A stretch of DNA of 64,000 bases from Bolinopsis microptera (Eukaryota; Ctenophora; Tentaculata; Lobata; Bolinopsidae), in assembly GCF_026151205.1 (NCBI RefSeq), contig NC_087077.1:11258983-11322982 (forward strand). The letters are read 5' to 3'. Both the position numbers and the translations under genes were made by a program. Below, piece after piece: positions 21,464 through 33,630 of the stretch (positions within the stretch are counted from its first letter, which is position 1; each line of letters opens with the position of its first letter). Below the pieces are notes generated by a model that was given only the letters and a program-made list of their open reading frames with translations, was not told the DNA's origin and did no database searches.

Positions 21464-22028
21464 ACATGGGGCTGATGGACAAGGGTTGTTAGTGCGATAA
21501 TAAATATCATAGAGAAAGTAGGGAATACTGTATTTGTATTAATTGAATAATTATGCCATCATAGGAAATATTTAGTTTCAGTAAGGTTCATGAATAGAAA
21601 TTTGGAAAATGTCAGGTTTATTGCTCAATTGCTTTAAAAATATTTCGATAAAGTGCAATTTTTGTACTGGAAGTAAAACAGTTGTAACATTATTTTTTAG
21701 GATAATTTTTATAAACTTTATAAATATAAATTACAATACAATCTTAAATGTTCATGTATACATGTATACAATATAGTGATGTGGCTTAACTTACATAATA
21801 TAATTTACTAGATAGATAATGATTTATTACATATTTACATAAACTTCTGTACGTTAAAAATGAATTATATTAAAACTCAAATCAATCTGAACAATCAAAT
21901 TGACGCCTCATGCTTTATCTTCAAATAAAATCTTATAGCAGGCTAAGGAATTCTGGAAAAGAATGATTAATGTAACATCTTCTATCTATTCTGACGTCTA
22001 TAACTAGATAATCCGAAAATCGAAAAAA
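21464..22028. other. Intergenic between two minus-strand genes
   Basis: AT-rich, no exon seen. It should contain the 3' UTR of STK36 and the 5' region of the helicase gene. Confidence 0.5.
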
Positions 22029-24782
22029 TCAGCTGCCTAGTGTTCTAACTGCAGCACTGATGATATCATGAGACGAAGCTTTTTTGGATAGAACTTCTGA
22101 CAATGGTGATAGCATGACAATCTTTGAAGATTTTCGGCCGATACAGCAAACCAGGGTTGAAAACTGCTGTAAAACAGTATCGTTAGCAGACTCACAATAC
22201 TTACTGAGGTCAGGAACTGAGTAAGCTTTGAGCAGAAGATCTAGAACCTCATTTGGTTTGAAGTGACAGAGGTACACAAGCAAGGACATGCATACGTCAG
22301 CAGTATCAGGACTCTTCAGAGAGGCCTTTAAAAAGTTTACATGACCTTGCAACCACGCTAAAACTTCACCGGAATCAGCATCTGATTCTAAACTCAACAT
22401 CAACATTTGGAGAATAGGAGCTGTTTCTTTAACTTTCATCTTTAGTGTAACTGCAGTGTCGACCAGAGTTATCATGACATCAAGACCACACACTTTCTCC
22501 TCCACACTTGCCGTTACACAGAGCATCAGCCGAATTAGCTCGACAAACAATGTTTTGTCACATGATGGCAGAGAATTCTTTACAATCTGGGGAGCACATT
22601 CTACAACTTGTACTGCATAGTCCGACAGAGGATTCTGCCTGAATGTGGTAGTGATAGTTTGAATGATGTCCAAGAAGTGATTCTGGAGAACATTTGTAGC
22701 AGATATAGAGCCTAACACCCATGTCCATATGTCTATCACAGTGTCAGGATCACCATTCTGGAATGTGAGCCAGATCACAGCACCATGAAGAGGAGATTGA
22801 AGTCCTGAAATGTGCTTTATAGAGTCTGGAAACGTCTTCACAGCTCTGATTTGTGAAATGGTTCCTTTTGTTCGCTCTACAAAAGGTATACCACATAAGG
22901 AGAAGAGTACTAGTATCTCTTCACGGCAGTACTGATCCAAATCTAAAGTATCGAGAACAGCGAGCATTTCTGATCTGACAGCTTGGCGGATATCGATAAG
23001 TGTATTAACAGCATGGGGAAGAGGATTTACTGAAAATATGGATATAAGGAGCAATGTTGATTCTGGGAATGAGAAAAGTTCACAACACAAGCCTGAAATG
23101 CTCAAAATTTCAAGTGCAAGAGGAGGGTGAGCAGACGCTGCATATGCCAACAAATTCTTTCCTTCACCAGTTCCAAGAAGTCTCTGCCAAGCATCGTCTG
23201 CTTCAAAAGCTCCTCCTAACCATCTACACAGCCACGAGGTTGCACTTGCCAGGTCGTGTTGAGAAAGCTTCAGTAGAAGGTTGATATGTGACGGTGTTGG
23301 TTTTTCATTCAAACTAACAACAAGTTTCTTCAGACCCTCACAATAGTTTACTTTTAATTTCTTCAGAAGAGAAGAGATACTGTCCTTCTTTGATATCAGC
23401 TGATGTAAGATATTCAATGTTGAATGCAGTATGTCGTCATTGGGTGAAGATAAGAGATCCAGCAGTGATTGAATCTCATTGGTAACAATATCTGTACTCG
23501 ATTTAGCAAATGCACTTACAACCTCCAAAGTAAGCAGGTGCTGCCAAGAAATCAAATATTTTACCAAATCTGTCTCAGGTGACAAATCAAGGCATGCATT
23601 ACACAGATCACTCACTTCAGTGTTTGATGCCTTGGAGAATATCTTATCTATCTTTGCAAGAACTTCATCTCTTTTACCATCATTGTTTTTGAGCTGACTT
23701 GTTAATTCCTTCATGTTGTCACCTGCCTTTTCAATCTTATCTTTATATCTGGCAAAAACATCTTTTTTAGGTTTTGTTGGTGTTTTTGTGATGGTTTTCT
23801 GGGATTTTAACAACTCTGCTTTCTCAGACTCAGCAGAGATCTTGTTGCTAATAAGATTCAAAGAATCTTTTAGATTTGCCAAGGCTAAATCTGAGGCTTG
23901 TAACTTCTGAGTTTTGGTGAGGTTACTGGATGTGAGTGTGGCTCCTTGATCAATATCTTCCTGGATAGGTGGGGAAACAGGGGGCCATACAATGTTCTCC
24001 TCTCTGATAAGATGGTCACTCACAAATGGGTGATTGAGAAGATCAGGCCATGTCAATCTGGTGCTTGGATCTTTGTCAAGTAAGCCACAAAGGAAGTCTT
24101 GGAAGTCAGGTGACATTCCTGTGGGCCACTTGACAGGATTTTTAGTGATGAGATTAACCAGCTGGAATAAGTTGGTGGTATAAAAGGGAGGTTCGCCAGC
24201 AAAAAGTTCAAAAAGAATACAACCCAGAGCCCATAAATCAGCATTGTGATCATAAGGCTGTTCTTGAACAAGCTCAGGTGACATGTAAAGAGGTGTACCT
24301 TTTATAGATGTTACCATGAAAGTGTCGACACTCATTGCCCTGGCGAAACCAAAGTCACACAATTTGACAAGACCACCATTACAGAGGAGGATATTCTGGG
24401 GTTTCATGTCTCTGTGAAGGATCCTATTTGAGTGTAAGTACCATAGAGCAGACACAAGTTGATGCGCAATGTGGTGCACAACATCCTCGGGCAACTTTTG
24501 ATCGTCTTCCAAAATGTGAAACAATTCTCCATCAGCAAAGTCAGTGACAACACAGACCTCATTTTCAGTATCAAATGAATCCAGCAGTGTGATGATATTG
24601 TCATGTTTCAATCCTCTCATAATATCGATTTCCCTGCGTAAGTTCATGAGTTCCTTTTCTGATCTTCCAACCTTTGAGATGAACTTCATGGCCACAATGT
24701 CCAGAGTGTATTTTCTTCTTCCTTTGAATACACGTCCAAAGGATCCCTCTCCAATGCATTCCAAAATGTGGTAGCCCTCCAT
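22029..24782 (-). CDS. STK36: Serine/threonine kinase 36 (Fused homologue), single coding exon
   Basis: Fused/STK36 acts in Hedgehog signalling in flies and in motile-cilium central-pair assembly in vertebrates. ATG 24782 starts [20 protein letters not shown], aligning directly with the family N-terminus; the 15 upstream in-frame codons are interrupted by a good acceptor (ACAG|GTAGTAGA) at 24790, so they are intron and 5' UTR. The kinase is complete: glycine loop GEGSFG at 11-16, Lys33 in [16 protein letters not shown], and [21 protein letters not shown]-type text and HPFV close the lobe near residue 255. The remaining ~660 residues are helical and Leu-rich, consistent with the HEAT/ARM-like C-terminal part. 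The length is 917 aa against about 1300 in vertebrates. The absence of introns across 2.75 kb is unlike the neighbours. Confidence 0.93.
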   Translation of the reverse strand: MEGYHILECIGEGSFGRVFKGRRKYTLDIVAMKFISKVGRSEKELMNLRREIDIMRGLKHDNIITLLDSFDTENEVCVVTDFADGELFHILEDDQKLPEDVVHHIAHQLVSALWYLHSNRILHRDMKPQNILLCNGGLVKLCDFGFARAMSVDTFMVTSIKGTPLYMSPELVQEQPYDHNADLWALGCILFELFAGEPPFYTTNLFQLVNLITKNPVKWPTGMSPDFQDFLCGLLDKDPSTRLTWPDLLNHPFVSDHLIREENIVWPPVSPPIQEDIDQGATLTSSNLTKTQKLQASDLALANLKDSLNLISNKISAESEKAELLKSQKTITKTPTKPKKDVFARYKDKIEKAGDNMKELTSQLKNNDGKRDEVLAKIDKIFSKASNTEVSDLCNACLDLSPETDLVKYLISWQHLLTLEVVSAFAKSSTDIVTNEIQSLLDLLSSPNDDILHSTLNILHQLISKKDSISSLLKKLKVNYCEGLKKLVVSLNEKPTPSHINLLLKLSQHDLASATSWLCRWLGGAFEADDAWQRLLGTGEGKNLLAYAASAHPPLALEILSISGLCCELFSFPESTLLLISIFSVNPLPHAVNTLIDIRQAVRSEMLAVLDTLDLDQYCREEILVLFSLCGIPFVERTKGTISQIRAVKTFPDSIKHISGLQSPLHGAVIWLTFQNGDPDTVIDIWTWVLGSISATNVLQNHFLDIIQTITTTFRQNPLSDYAVQVVECAPQIVKNSLPSCDKTLFVELIRLMLCVTASVEEKVCGLDVMITLVDTAVTLKMKVKETAPILQMLMLSLESDADSGEVLAWLQGHVNFLKASLKSPDTADVCMSLLVYLCHFKPNEVLDLLLKAYSVPDLSKYCESANDTVLQQFSTLVCCIGRKSSKIVMLSPLSEVLSKKASSHDIISAAVRTLGS

Positions 24783-24790
24783 TCTACTAC

Positions 24791-25517
24791 CTGTACATGT
24801 AGGATAGTCAGTGAATTTCAAAATCATCTTGCATAAATCAAAATTAGCAGCTGCTAATAATCATGCTAAAACCATTAAATATAAATAACAGTTTCAGATC
24901 ACATTTAACACTTCATAACATCATTCGATACCAGGGAGATTTTGCAATATTCATTGTATCTATACCATGATAATGTTCTATGACCTTGGAATCACAGGTG
25001 TTATATTTGCAATTTTAATATACAAACAAGAAGATGCAATGTAAAAGTCAATAAATTAAGGCAAACATTAATTAAAACTTACATTAAGTTGCTGTTGTAA
25101 GGGAAATCAAATGATCTAATGTAGACTAAACTCCAGACAAAACTAGGAAACACGTTGAATGACCTCATCTTTAAGTATTTTTTGATAATTTTTAACATTT
25201 AATGCAATATTGTGTCATGATATGTGCCCTCACTTTTGTCACAAAATTCAAACAACACCAACTATAAAACGATCTAGCACAATGCATAAAACACCTTTAT
25301 TATATACAAAATACAAACACACACTTAAATATTTATACCAATATATATATATAACTCCAAAACTCTGGTCACAAGAGCAACTGCCTAAACGTGCATATAA
25401 AATGAGTTATTTTTATTTACCTAAGGATTTATATGGGAAATATTAAGAGAGAAGGGTTCATTTTCTAATTCTCAACTGATCCTAATAGGAGTAATATTGA
25501 TATGTCTCAATTGAAGC
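24791..25517. other. Intergenic, 5' region of STK36 and 3' region of MMADHC
   Basis: AT-rich, with an (AT)n patch near 25341. No coding exon was recognised. An upstream non-coding exon of STK36 is expected here because the start-codon exon begins at a splice acceptor. Confidence 0.5.
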
Positions 25518-26189
25518 TTAAGCATGATTTGTTGACTTGTATGCATCCATCAGAATCTCTGTTGGTGCATCAGTTACCAATAATCCAGCAAAGATGTTGA
25601 AGTCCCAATTGCAGTGTTTTAGAGCACGACAGCATCCTATGTCTTCCAATGAGAGATAGTCATTTAACCTATGAAAATCTTCATCACACTCAGTCAAAGT
25701 TTCATTGGAATAGGAGCCATGATAAGGCATTCCACTTGTAGGGTCAACAAAGTCACACCAGTAACCTGCTTTCTTGATTTTATCAGTTACTGATAGTGAG
25801 AGCTGAGTAAAATGTTTCACCATTTCCTCACGTTCTGAATGAGAATCATAGCTCCACACAGACATGTCATATTCAGTGTGATACAATATCATGAGCTGAT
25901 TCAGATGACCTTTCTGAGGACATTCTCTGAAAAGTGAATTAAGTCTTACAACCATATCATCATCCTTAACATTAGACAGTAAAATCTCTTTGTCATGACT
26001 TTTTGAAATAGCGACTGAAGGTTGATTGTGAGTTACCTTTTCAACTGGATTAATGGACATAGTATCATTAACAACTGAAGAGGCTACTGCAACCGTGATC
26101 ATGGAGTTAGTTGGTTGAGATAAACTGTAGGTCCTCAGCGAAGCTAAGGCATTTAATCCTCTTTGCTTTATACTATTAAGAACAAGCAT
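25518..26189 (-). CDS. MMADHC: Cobalamin trafficking protein CblD (MMADHC)
   Basis: MMADHC partners with MMACHC and directs vitamin B12 to cytosolic methionine synthase or mitochondrial methylmalonyl-CoA mutase. The single coding exon gives 223 aa (human 296). The N-terminus MLVLNSIKQRGLNALASLRT is basic and amphipathic, fitting mitochondrial targeting. The conserved C-terminal domain is clear: LNQLMILYHTEYDMSVWS, then a hydrophobic-rich helix, AGYWCDFVDPTSGMPYHGSY, NETLTECDEDFHRL, and LEDIGCCRALKHCNWDFN. These match the family's MTVWS, GYWADFIDPSSG and DDLGCC blocks. The middle linker is shorter than in vertebrates. A CAG acceptor at 26192 lies 2 nt before the ATG, so the 5' UTR is spliced. 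The stop is TAA at 25518-25520. Confidence 0.93.
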   Translation of the reverse strand: MLVLNSIKQRGLNALASLRTYSLSQPTNSMITVAVASSVVNDTMSINPVEKVTHNQPSVAISKSHDKEILLSNVKDDDMVVRLNSLFRECPQKGHLNQLMILYHTEYDMSVWSYDSHSEREEMVKHFTQLSLSVTDKIKKAGYWCDFVDPTSGMPYHGSYSNETLTECDEDFHRLNDYLSLEDIGCCRALKHCNWDFNIFAGLLVTDAPTEILMDAYKSTNHA

Positions 26190-26192
26190 TGG

Positions 26193-27690
26193 CTGAAATT
26201 GAAGATAGGGGGTAAAATATACCTAATAAATCTATCAGCAACTTTAAAAAAGGCTAATATACAACTGAAAATGCAATTCTTCCGCCTTCTGTGGCAGGTC
26301 TAGCTACCCTCAGTGCAAATTGAAAGGGCACATAGGTCAAGTATTTATTCAACAAATAACATAGTGTGCTAAAGGATTGATAATATTATGAGCTTTAGTT
26401 AAGTTATGTAATGGTCTCCCCAACGGACATTACGGTACAACAATAAGAACTGGCCTGAAACATGCGAATGCTACAGATCGTGTCTAGCTCACTCAATACA
26501 TCATAAAGATAGAGCCATAGAGACAAGGACCGTCAATCAAATACTTATATACTAGAGGAGGTAGCATTGTGATGCTATTGTGTGGCAGGGTAGGTGATTG
26601 CAATGACAAAATATAAGGTTTATCCAATACATCTGAGCGGACATGGTAATATTGGAAAGTACACACTTGAAAATCTTAATAGTTAATACTTAATGTAAAT
26701 ATTAATACAGTTATACACATACAGTCTCGAAGGGATAAACAGCATGAGTTAATCGTGCATTACGAGTTCGGATCGTAAATAGACAAAATGAACAGAGTAG
26801 AGAATATAAGATATATCATTTCCGTCATATTCTAGACCACGCTCGATTTTTGAATGGCTGACGACGTGAGATAACATATTATTTGATATTTGCGCGGCGC
26901 TTACGTGAACAATGTGTGATGTCTTTAGACTGTAATGAAAACAATTATAAATATCAATTTATTTCATAAAACTTAATTTGATAAATAATTAAAGAAATTT
27001 TGCAACACTTTTTATTATAATATCATTAAACATTTATATTCTTGTTATGTTTGATAATAATTCTTGTTAAAGCCACTCTCAAATAACGTCTTCTTTTTGT
27101 TTGCGCCGCGCGTAGTCATTGAAATATGCGATTCGATCTTGGTAAATCAAAATGGCCGACAAACGTCTTGTCATGTCTTAGCCACGTCTGTCCACTTTGG
27201 TTATCTTCACCATTCACGCGACTTCCGATTTTATATTGCAATTGGAATTTGGATCCAAGAGCTGAGTTTATAAACTCATTTTCAAGTATCGAGACCACTT
27301 TTTATTGGAATAGCTTGATTAACTCTGTTAATGTTATTCGGCATGAAGTTTTTAGTCTAGGTTAGATTTGTTGTCTCAGTTCTCACTTACTCATAAGTTG
27401 AAGTTGTGGAGCACTTTGAAAAGAAATGAATCATTGGAAAAAGAGATTATTGAGTGAAATGATAATCTCGCGATCTTCCTAGTATAGAATTCGATACTGA
27501 TGATGTGCTTGACTTTTATTACTTGGAAGAGTTAATTTCATAGTAAAAATATTACAGTAAAAGACCTTGGACATTTTATTGAAAGGATCAGTCACATTCA
27601 TTACCAAGAAATTCAGATATTTGGTATAAGATTAATTTAATTGCACCGATAATGTAGCTGATACTATTACTGCATTATTTATACCCCTAG
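26193..27690. other. Intergenic / promoter region between MMADHC (-) and a possible SUN first exon (+)
   Basis: No protein-coding exon is visible. The two flanking genes are divergent, so their promoters probably lie here. No TATA box or initiator can be assigned with confidence. Confidence 0.45.
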
Positions 27691-27785
27691 TTATGGCATC
27701 AGCACACATCAGAGACGATGCATCCATTTCCTCCTACTCATCTCGAGTTGGTTCTGTTCGCGTCAACACCCCCTTCAAGTCTACT
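27691..27785 (+). CDS. Short coding exon, possible first coding exon of the SUN gene
   Basis: After CCCCTAG an exon begins with TT then ATG at 27693 and runs 31 codons (MASAHIRDDASISSYSSRVG, then SVRVNTPFKST) to a consensus donor ACT|GTAAGT, ending in phase 0. The Ser/Arg-rich, basic composition fits the nucleoplasmic head of a SUN protein. The next acceptor in the same phase that extends a similar composition is 41251 (CTCCTCAG|AGATCGGAA), the body of the first certain SUN exon. The implied intron is about 13.5 kb, much longer than others here. Alternatively it belongs to another transcript, or is chance. Confidence 0.45.
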
Positions 27786-28302
27786 GTAAGTATAAATACC
27801 TTCAATTACTTGTCTGGTTACTTAGGGTAATACTTTGGTTAAATTCAAAAATCAAATATAATGTAATCATCAATGATAATGTCCATATTGAATTTCTGTA
27901 TATTTTGCAAGCCCATCTTTTTCTGTACGGTAACATCGGTGATAACTCTGGTGATTGTGTAGACCTCACTTTTTAATAAGAGTTTATTATGTTCCCAGTT
28001 CTAATGCCCTCAAATCGTACATTTGGCGTGAGTAAATCAGTTGGTGTTACTTTTGTAGCATGTTCTAGATTCGGCATCTTTAGAATGAATATGAAATCAA
28101 CATTTTTGTATAAAACATAAAATATCTGGAGGATAAATCTTTTCTCAAAATCTTTTCTTCGTTATTTACACCCTCAATGATCTATGATCCACTCTAAATT
28201 TGAGTAACCACCATTTATTTACAATAAACTTACGACGTCTAGTACTCTTTAATACCGGTACCCCAAGAAAAATCTTCACCAATGATCATGATCAACATCA
28301 CA

Positions 28303-28812
28303 TCAAACATTTTCTTTAACATCAACTATGATCACATCCGTCTCCGTTTTAATAATTTCACTTTCTAATTCCTTTTCAGTTTCTTCATTAATCAGCCCAA
28401 CATTCATATTCTCCAACACAAGGTCAGCAACTGCTTTGGTCCTTCTCATATAGCAGTGTGTCAGAAAAAATACCACCACCAGTCCTGAACAGGAAATACC
28501 TATAACAAGTACCAACATTTGACCTTGACCTATCTTTCGAGTTTGATCCAAACAAAAGATGTTGTAATAATCACGTTGATCAAGCTCACAGCCGTAAACG
28601 CAGTCTTTTGTTTGAACTATTTTGTTGGCATCCTCAGAGTTGTTATGTGTTGAGGTGCACTGTGGAATTGTCTCGTTGATGTAATCACATGATTTGTTGA
28701 GACAGGGAATTGAGCGGTGGGCGTCTGGTCCCTTACCCCGACATTTGTACAAAGTGCATCGCTCTGAGAGGATCAGGAGGGGGAGGGTGAGGAAAAGGAG
28801 CTCTGTTGACAT
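28303..28812 (-). CDS. Small Cys-rich type I membrane protein, unknown family
   Basis: A single open frame of 169 aa from ATG 28812. Residues 1-18 are a convincing signal peptide (MSTELLFLTLPLLILSERC). An ectodomain of about 80 residues follows with eight cysteines (CTLYKC, PCLNKSC, QC, DCVYGC, FC) and Asn-glycosylation sequons. A transmembrane helix (MLVLVIGISCSGLVVVFFLTH) and an acidic cytoplasmic tail of about 45 residues complete it. The eight-cysteine arrangement recalls small Ly6-like or EGF-like domains, but spacing does not settle the family. A CCCAG just upstream of the ATG could be a 5'-UTR acceptor. It lies opposite to the putative long first SUN intron. Confidence 0.65.
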   Translation of the reverse strand: MSTELLFLTLPLLILSERCTLYKCRGKGPDAHRSIPCLNKSCDYINETIPQCTSTHNNSEDANKIVQTKDCVYGCELDQRDYYNIFCLDQTRKIGQGQMLVLVIGISCSGLVVVFFLTHCYMRRTKAVADLVLENMNVGLINEETEKELESEIIKTETDVIIVDVKENV

Positions 28813-31800
28813 TTGCCTGGGAATATTTGGGAGGTTTAGTAGCAGTGGTTCTTACAGTGTAGACTGTAGACGCTCTAATTGATTATGTAAAGACAACAGG
28901 ATTTGGTTAGATGTGGGTCTGTCATTAGGGTTGGAAAATCAGTGATAACTGAGAAGACTATTCATCGTTTTTCCTCAGAATAAGTACGATTATAGATCTG
29001 ATTACTGGTAGGGTGGTGAACCATATTTTTTGTCACGTTGCAGTGACTCTGAGTTTCTATTGGTCGATGCTGGATGCTGTTTGATAAATTGCTTTCCCTC
29101 TTCAAAAAGATAAGGTTCACTTCCTCATCAGTATCCTTATCTATATTAATATATCACCCTAGTATATCTATTGTACTCTGCAAGACGCGTGGAGTTGCAT
29201 GAAATTTGGTCGACAAAAGGTGGTCTGGTCCGGAGATGCTTGTATAGTTGCATATATTGAAATATTGCACTATATCAGGACTCAGGGGACAGTTAAACTG
29301 AAGCAAAGGCCGAGAAAATAAAATCGTCGAGCAAACGGTCAGAATTAGAAAACCAAAAGTAAATAAATAATAATTGATCTCGACAGCATTAAGCTCAGGT
29401 CTAAAGCTTAAGGTATCTACAATTAATATGTAACTTAAACGCTGCTATTTGCAGAATTATAAATAATCTCAATTGAACACATGGCATCTCTTGGTTCAAA
29501 TAAGTGCCGTTTTAAAAGTAAAATCGATACTTGCTATGTATTAAATGCCGATCGAAGCATTTGATAGTGCAATATTGAGAAAAACTCCCTTGCCATCCAA
29601 TAATTTACTCGACTCAATACCACTGTGCAACTCACTATATCCTTAGCTTTGTAATAAATCGATTTAGCAGGTCAAGTTTCATTATGACTAAACAGCTGGG
29701 AACCAAGCTTGTGACTCGTCAATTCCCTGTGGTGTTTAGACTCTGAACTGACTAACGAGTAATGAAAACTCTTTTTCCCGGGATGTTCGTAACTGAAGAA
29801 GAAAAAAACAGCCGGATAAAACCATTATTACAGCTAAATATTTGACAGCTGAATTGTGAATTATGTTTCTCGGTCAAATAACTGAGTTAGAGAAATATGA
29901 TCACCTGCAACAGTTTTATTCGGTGATTTTCGATTCTGAACATGAAGTCTTGGCAAGTTGGCAACTTGGCGGCTAGACACTGTTTCAAAATAAGTGGTTT
30001 AAGTATAAAATTTATATATTAATCGTAATATTAATATGCTATCGGAAAGAATTACCTACGAACCGAAACCCAAATGTGGGGTTTCTGATTTTGAACACGA
30101 AATATTTATCAGCTAATATTAATTTGCTACATCTCGTCTATACATCGTTTGAGCTAAATGGTTACATTTTATGACATTCGAGAGCATTATATACGTTACC
30201 AAAACCCAAAAGTTTGGTACAGCTGTTGATCGCTTCGCCAATTATGATGAAAACATGAAAATATTCCTAGCGATAATTCACTACTCGTTTGTTTGTTCAA
30301 TTAAAAATAAAATATCAGTATAACAGAGTTACAATAGCACGAAGTAAAGAGTTAACTTGTAGTTCAGATAATTAGTGAATAATATGGCAATCTTCAGAAC
30401 GTGGAGTTTTTAGTTTTTACAGCATACTAAGAGACAATGCTGAGACTAGCCAATGTTCTTGTTTGTGAGCATGGTTTCAGGATTCATTGTTTACCTCAAT
30501 TCATAAGAAACTTTCTCTAAAGTAATGAAACAAATCGTGCATGAGTTTATGGTTGTAGCTACAGAATCATGCACCATATATTTGCTTTTCTAAAGTGGTA
30601 TTCAATTATGAAAGACATCTGCTGCAGGTCGCCATTCCACGCCGTGAACAAAGTGTTGTATTTGCAGATTAAGAGAATAGCAGTATTAGCGAAATAAGAA
30701 TATAAACGAACAACACAATACGATGTGAAAAACATTATGAATTGTGTATAGCAAAGCTTTAAATAAAGTTAAGTACGTTAACATTTCATTATTTTGTGGA
30801 TAATAAAATTCAATTCCGCACACCGGAGAATGATAAATGTAATTATTGGTGACATGGTAACTCATAGTTACTACAGTGGTAACTCATAGTTACCACAGAT
30901 ATCTTACTATGAGATTTAAATAAGAATGCGAGTGAAAGTCGCTAAGCTAACGGCGTTGCAAGGTCTCTAATGATCATCATTTATTGAGGAGTTGAAGGAT
31001 ACCTGAACTTGTAACTTGTAACTGCGAGAAAGTTGTAACTTAACTGCCTTTGCACCTGGTTATCAACCCTCCTCCCATCGCATTATATAAACGACTATAA
31101 AACACTCATGGTTTTGACACGAGATCCAATAATCGGGATCATCGCCACCATCTGCAGTTCCTTCAGACGCTTGACTAACGATCTCTTTTCAAGAAACCCA
31201 GACCGATGTGACGATACCCAGACTATAATCAGTTGGTGGCCGGTGGTTACCAGTAATTCGTGATCGGTAAGATTAATAATACAACTGAAGCTAAGGTACA
31301 GCCTATTGTTAGAGCATTAAGTGATCTGTGTGCTGTGTGTCGTAGCTGATCCAGTCTTTAATATGTAGACTTCATCTGCTTCGTCAGCTGGCTTGATTGA
31401 TAAAACATCAGGTGCGTCTCATTACGAGCTCTAGTTCGAATATTATATAATATGTATTCAATAATACTTGAAAAGCTACAGCTAGTAACATCAAGACAAA
31501 CTCAAGAAATCAATAGTAAAGAAATAAAGTGTGTTGCAAAATGCAGTCTCCACTCTTCATCTGTTGAACACACGGTCAATAACCGTCGACTCACAAAAAT
31601 AACTATTGTCATTTCGTGCCCCAGAGCTACTTTTACAGATCGACAGCCAAATAGTTGTGCATTAAAAGCTTACATATCATAGAACCTTTTACAATAGAAA
31701 GTGAGTATATTATAGGCCCTTAACACAAAAAGACAAAGAGTTTGGTACGAGATACTGGCTATAAATAGAATTTAAGAGTGAAAGGTAAACAGCTTAAACA

Positions 31801-32160
31801 GACAGTCTGATCGAGACTGTAAAACTTTCTACACAAACCCCAGGGAGCATTTAATAACTTAATCATAAAGTAATTATTAGCATTATATGCGAGGGTGTTA
31901 GATTAACGAACAATGGGTAATAAGATGGTGCTATCAAGGTACTAAAGAAGGAAGGACGGTGATATCACCAGCACAGGTGCTGGATATTAATTATGCTGAC
32001 GGGGAGGCCAGGATTAGCAATTTCGTAACTTGATAAACGGGTAGAACATTATTCGGTAGTTACCGTCCGCAAAAACCATAATCGGGTGTCCATCTGGTCT
32101 CTAGTTGTAACTGTATTGATTGTAAGGTGGGGCAGGTTGACGTCAAGTAACTGTACAACA
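28813..32160. other. Long gene-free stretch, no feature recognised
   Basis: AT-rich, with no exon, RNA gene or assignable transposon seen. If the exon at 27.69 kb belongs to SUN, this is intron. A small duplicated TGGTAACTCATAGTTAC motif occurs at 30849-30892. Confidence 0.5.
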
Positions 32161-32162
32161 TA

Positions 32163-32512
32163 GCCTCATAATCAGGGGGTAACCGAGGAGTGAAACATAG
32201 TTCACATAATCACATACATGGCCTCATAATCAGTGAGTAACCGAGGAGTGAAACATAGTTCACATAATCACATACATAGCCTCAGGGGGTAACCGAGGAG
32301 TAAAACATAGTTCACATAGTCACCGAGGAGTGAAACATAGTCCACATAGTCACAGACATGGCCTCATAATCAGGGGGTAACCGAGGAGTGAAACATAGTT
32401 CACATAGTCACATACATGGCCTCATAATCAGTGAGTAACCGAGGAGTGAATCTTAGTGCACATAGTCACAGACATGAGACATGGCCTCATAATCAGGGGG
32501 ACTGTATGTTGG
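32163..32512. repeat. Minisatellite, ~58-bp unit, about six copies
   Basis: The unit starts CCTCATAATCAGGGGGTAAC and continues CGAGGAGTGAAACATAGTTC, then ACATAATCACATACATGG. Copies alternate between CAGGGGG and CAGTGAG variants, and one is internally rearranged (about 32279-32362). No spacer-like unique sequence separates units. Confidence 0.85.
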
Positions 32513-33616
32513 CGAGGCTTGTAACTTGTAATATATGTAGTTTGAATGCTCCCATACAACTGTATTTCAAAGTAAGGTGACTGCAATAAACGATTTACAT
32601 TTTACAAGATCACTGCGGAATCTCAAAGGTCCTGGTGGCAAGTACGTGAATAAAACATTCTCATAAAAGTGACAGAATGACAAAATGTATCCACAAGAAT
32701 CATTAGAGCTCGAGGTGCAACAAGATGATTATATAATTTCTCTGGATCTGCTCTGGCAGTTACAGTGAGAACTGAGAGTGTGTAATGTTCATTTTGTCGA
32801 AATGGACGGTTTTGTTACACCGGTCAGGAGTCAGGAGAACAAAAACTACAATTTGAACTGTCATATTATTGACGCTTCTTACCACAGCTAACATTACCAC
32901 GTAAAAAGGAAGCTAACGAATTGCCTGGTCTAACTACAGGACATTAGAGTCGTTACCTTGTAACAAATAAACACAAGGTAACATTATTGGTGACCAATAT
33001 ATTTTACTCTTTAAACTGGTGAACTGTCAACCTTCATTCCTTGAGGAGAGACAAAAGCTATTTGCTACATTTTAGTTATTTATAACACACATATTATGTA
33101 CATGAGGGAAATAATGACTTTCAATAGTTGTGAGAAGGAAGATGATAGTTAGCAACAAAATGGCACCGGGACCGGATATATAATGCATATTAGAAATACT
33201 TATAATAGTTATCCTTCCTTGAAATGGTAATATTTGTTCAACTAAACAGATTGTAATTTATCTATAACTGCTTTTCATGATACGTAGATAAAAATCAATG
33301 TAGTCATTATAAACTTTTACACGCGCCTGCACAAAATTAGGCAACCATTTCATATACAAAACAAACCTCTAGCCAACACAAACATATCACATAGAATTAC
33401 AGCACGGAGATGGAAAGTAAATTGATCATTAGGTTAATCGGTAAACGTTTCCCACTAATGGCGGATTGCACGTGCTTGAAAAATTGTAGTTCGGCAATAG
33501 AGCACCTGTATAGTCATTACAAAATCACGTGCAGAACTCATATATTATCATTTCCACGCTTAACGTGGCTGTATTGATCGTATTTTCAGCTGTTTTTAGT
33601 CAGACCTTATCTTTAC
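32513..33616. other. Gene-free sequence before the LINE insertion
   Basis: No exon or repeat identified between the minisatellite and the LINE target site. Confidence 0.45.
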
Positions 33617-33630
33617 ACAGCCTACAGCAA

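Noticed and set aside
32163-32512. CRISPR-like regular repeats
   Set aside because: Units of about 58 bp are repeated head to tail without unique spacers, in an animal genome; this is a minisatellite.
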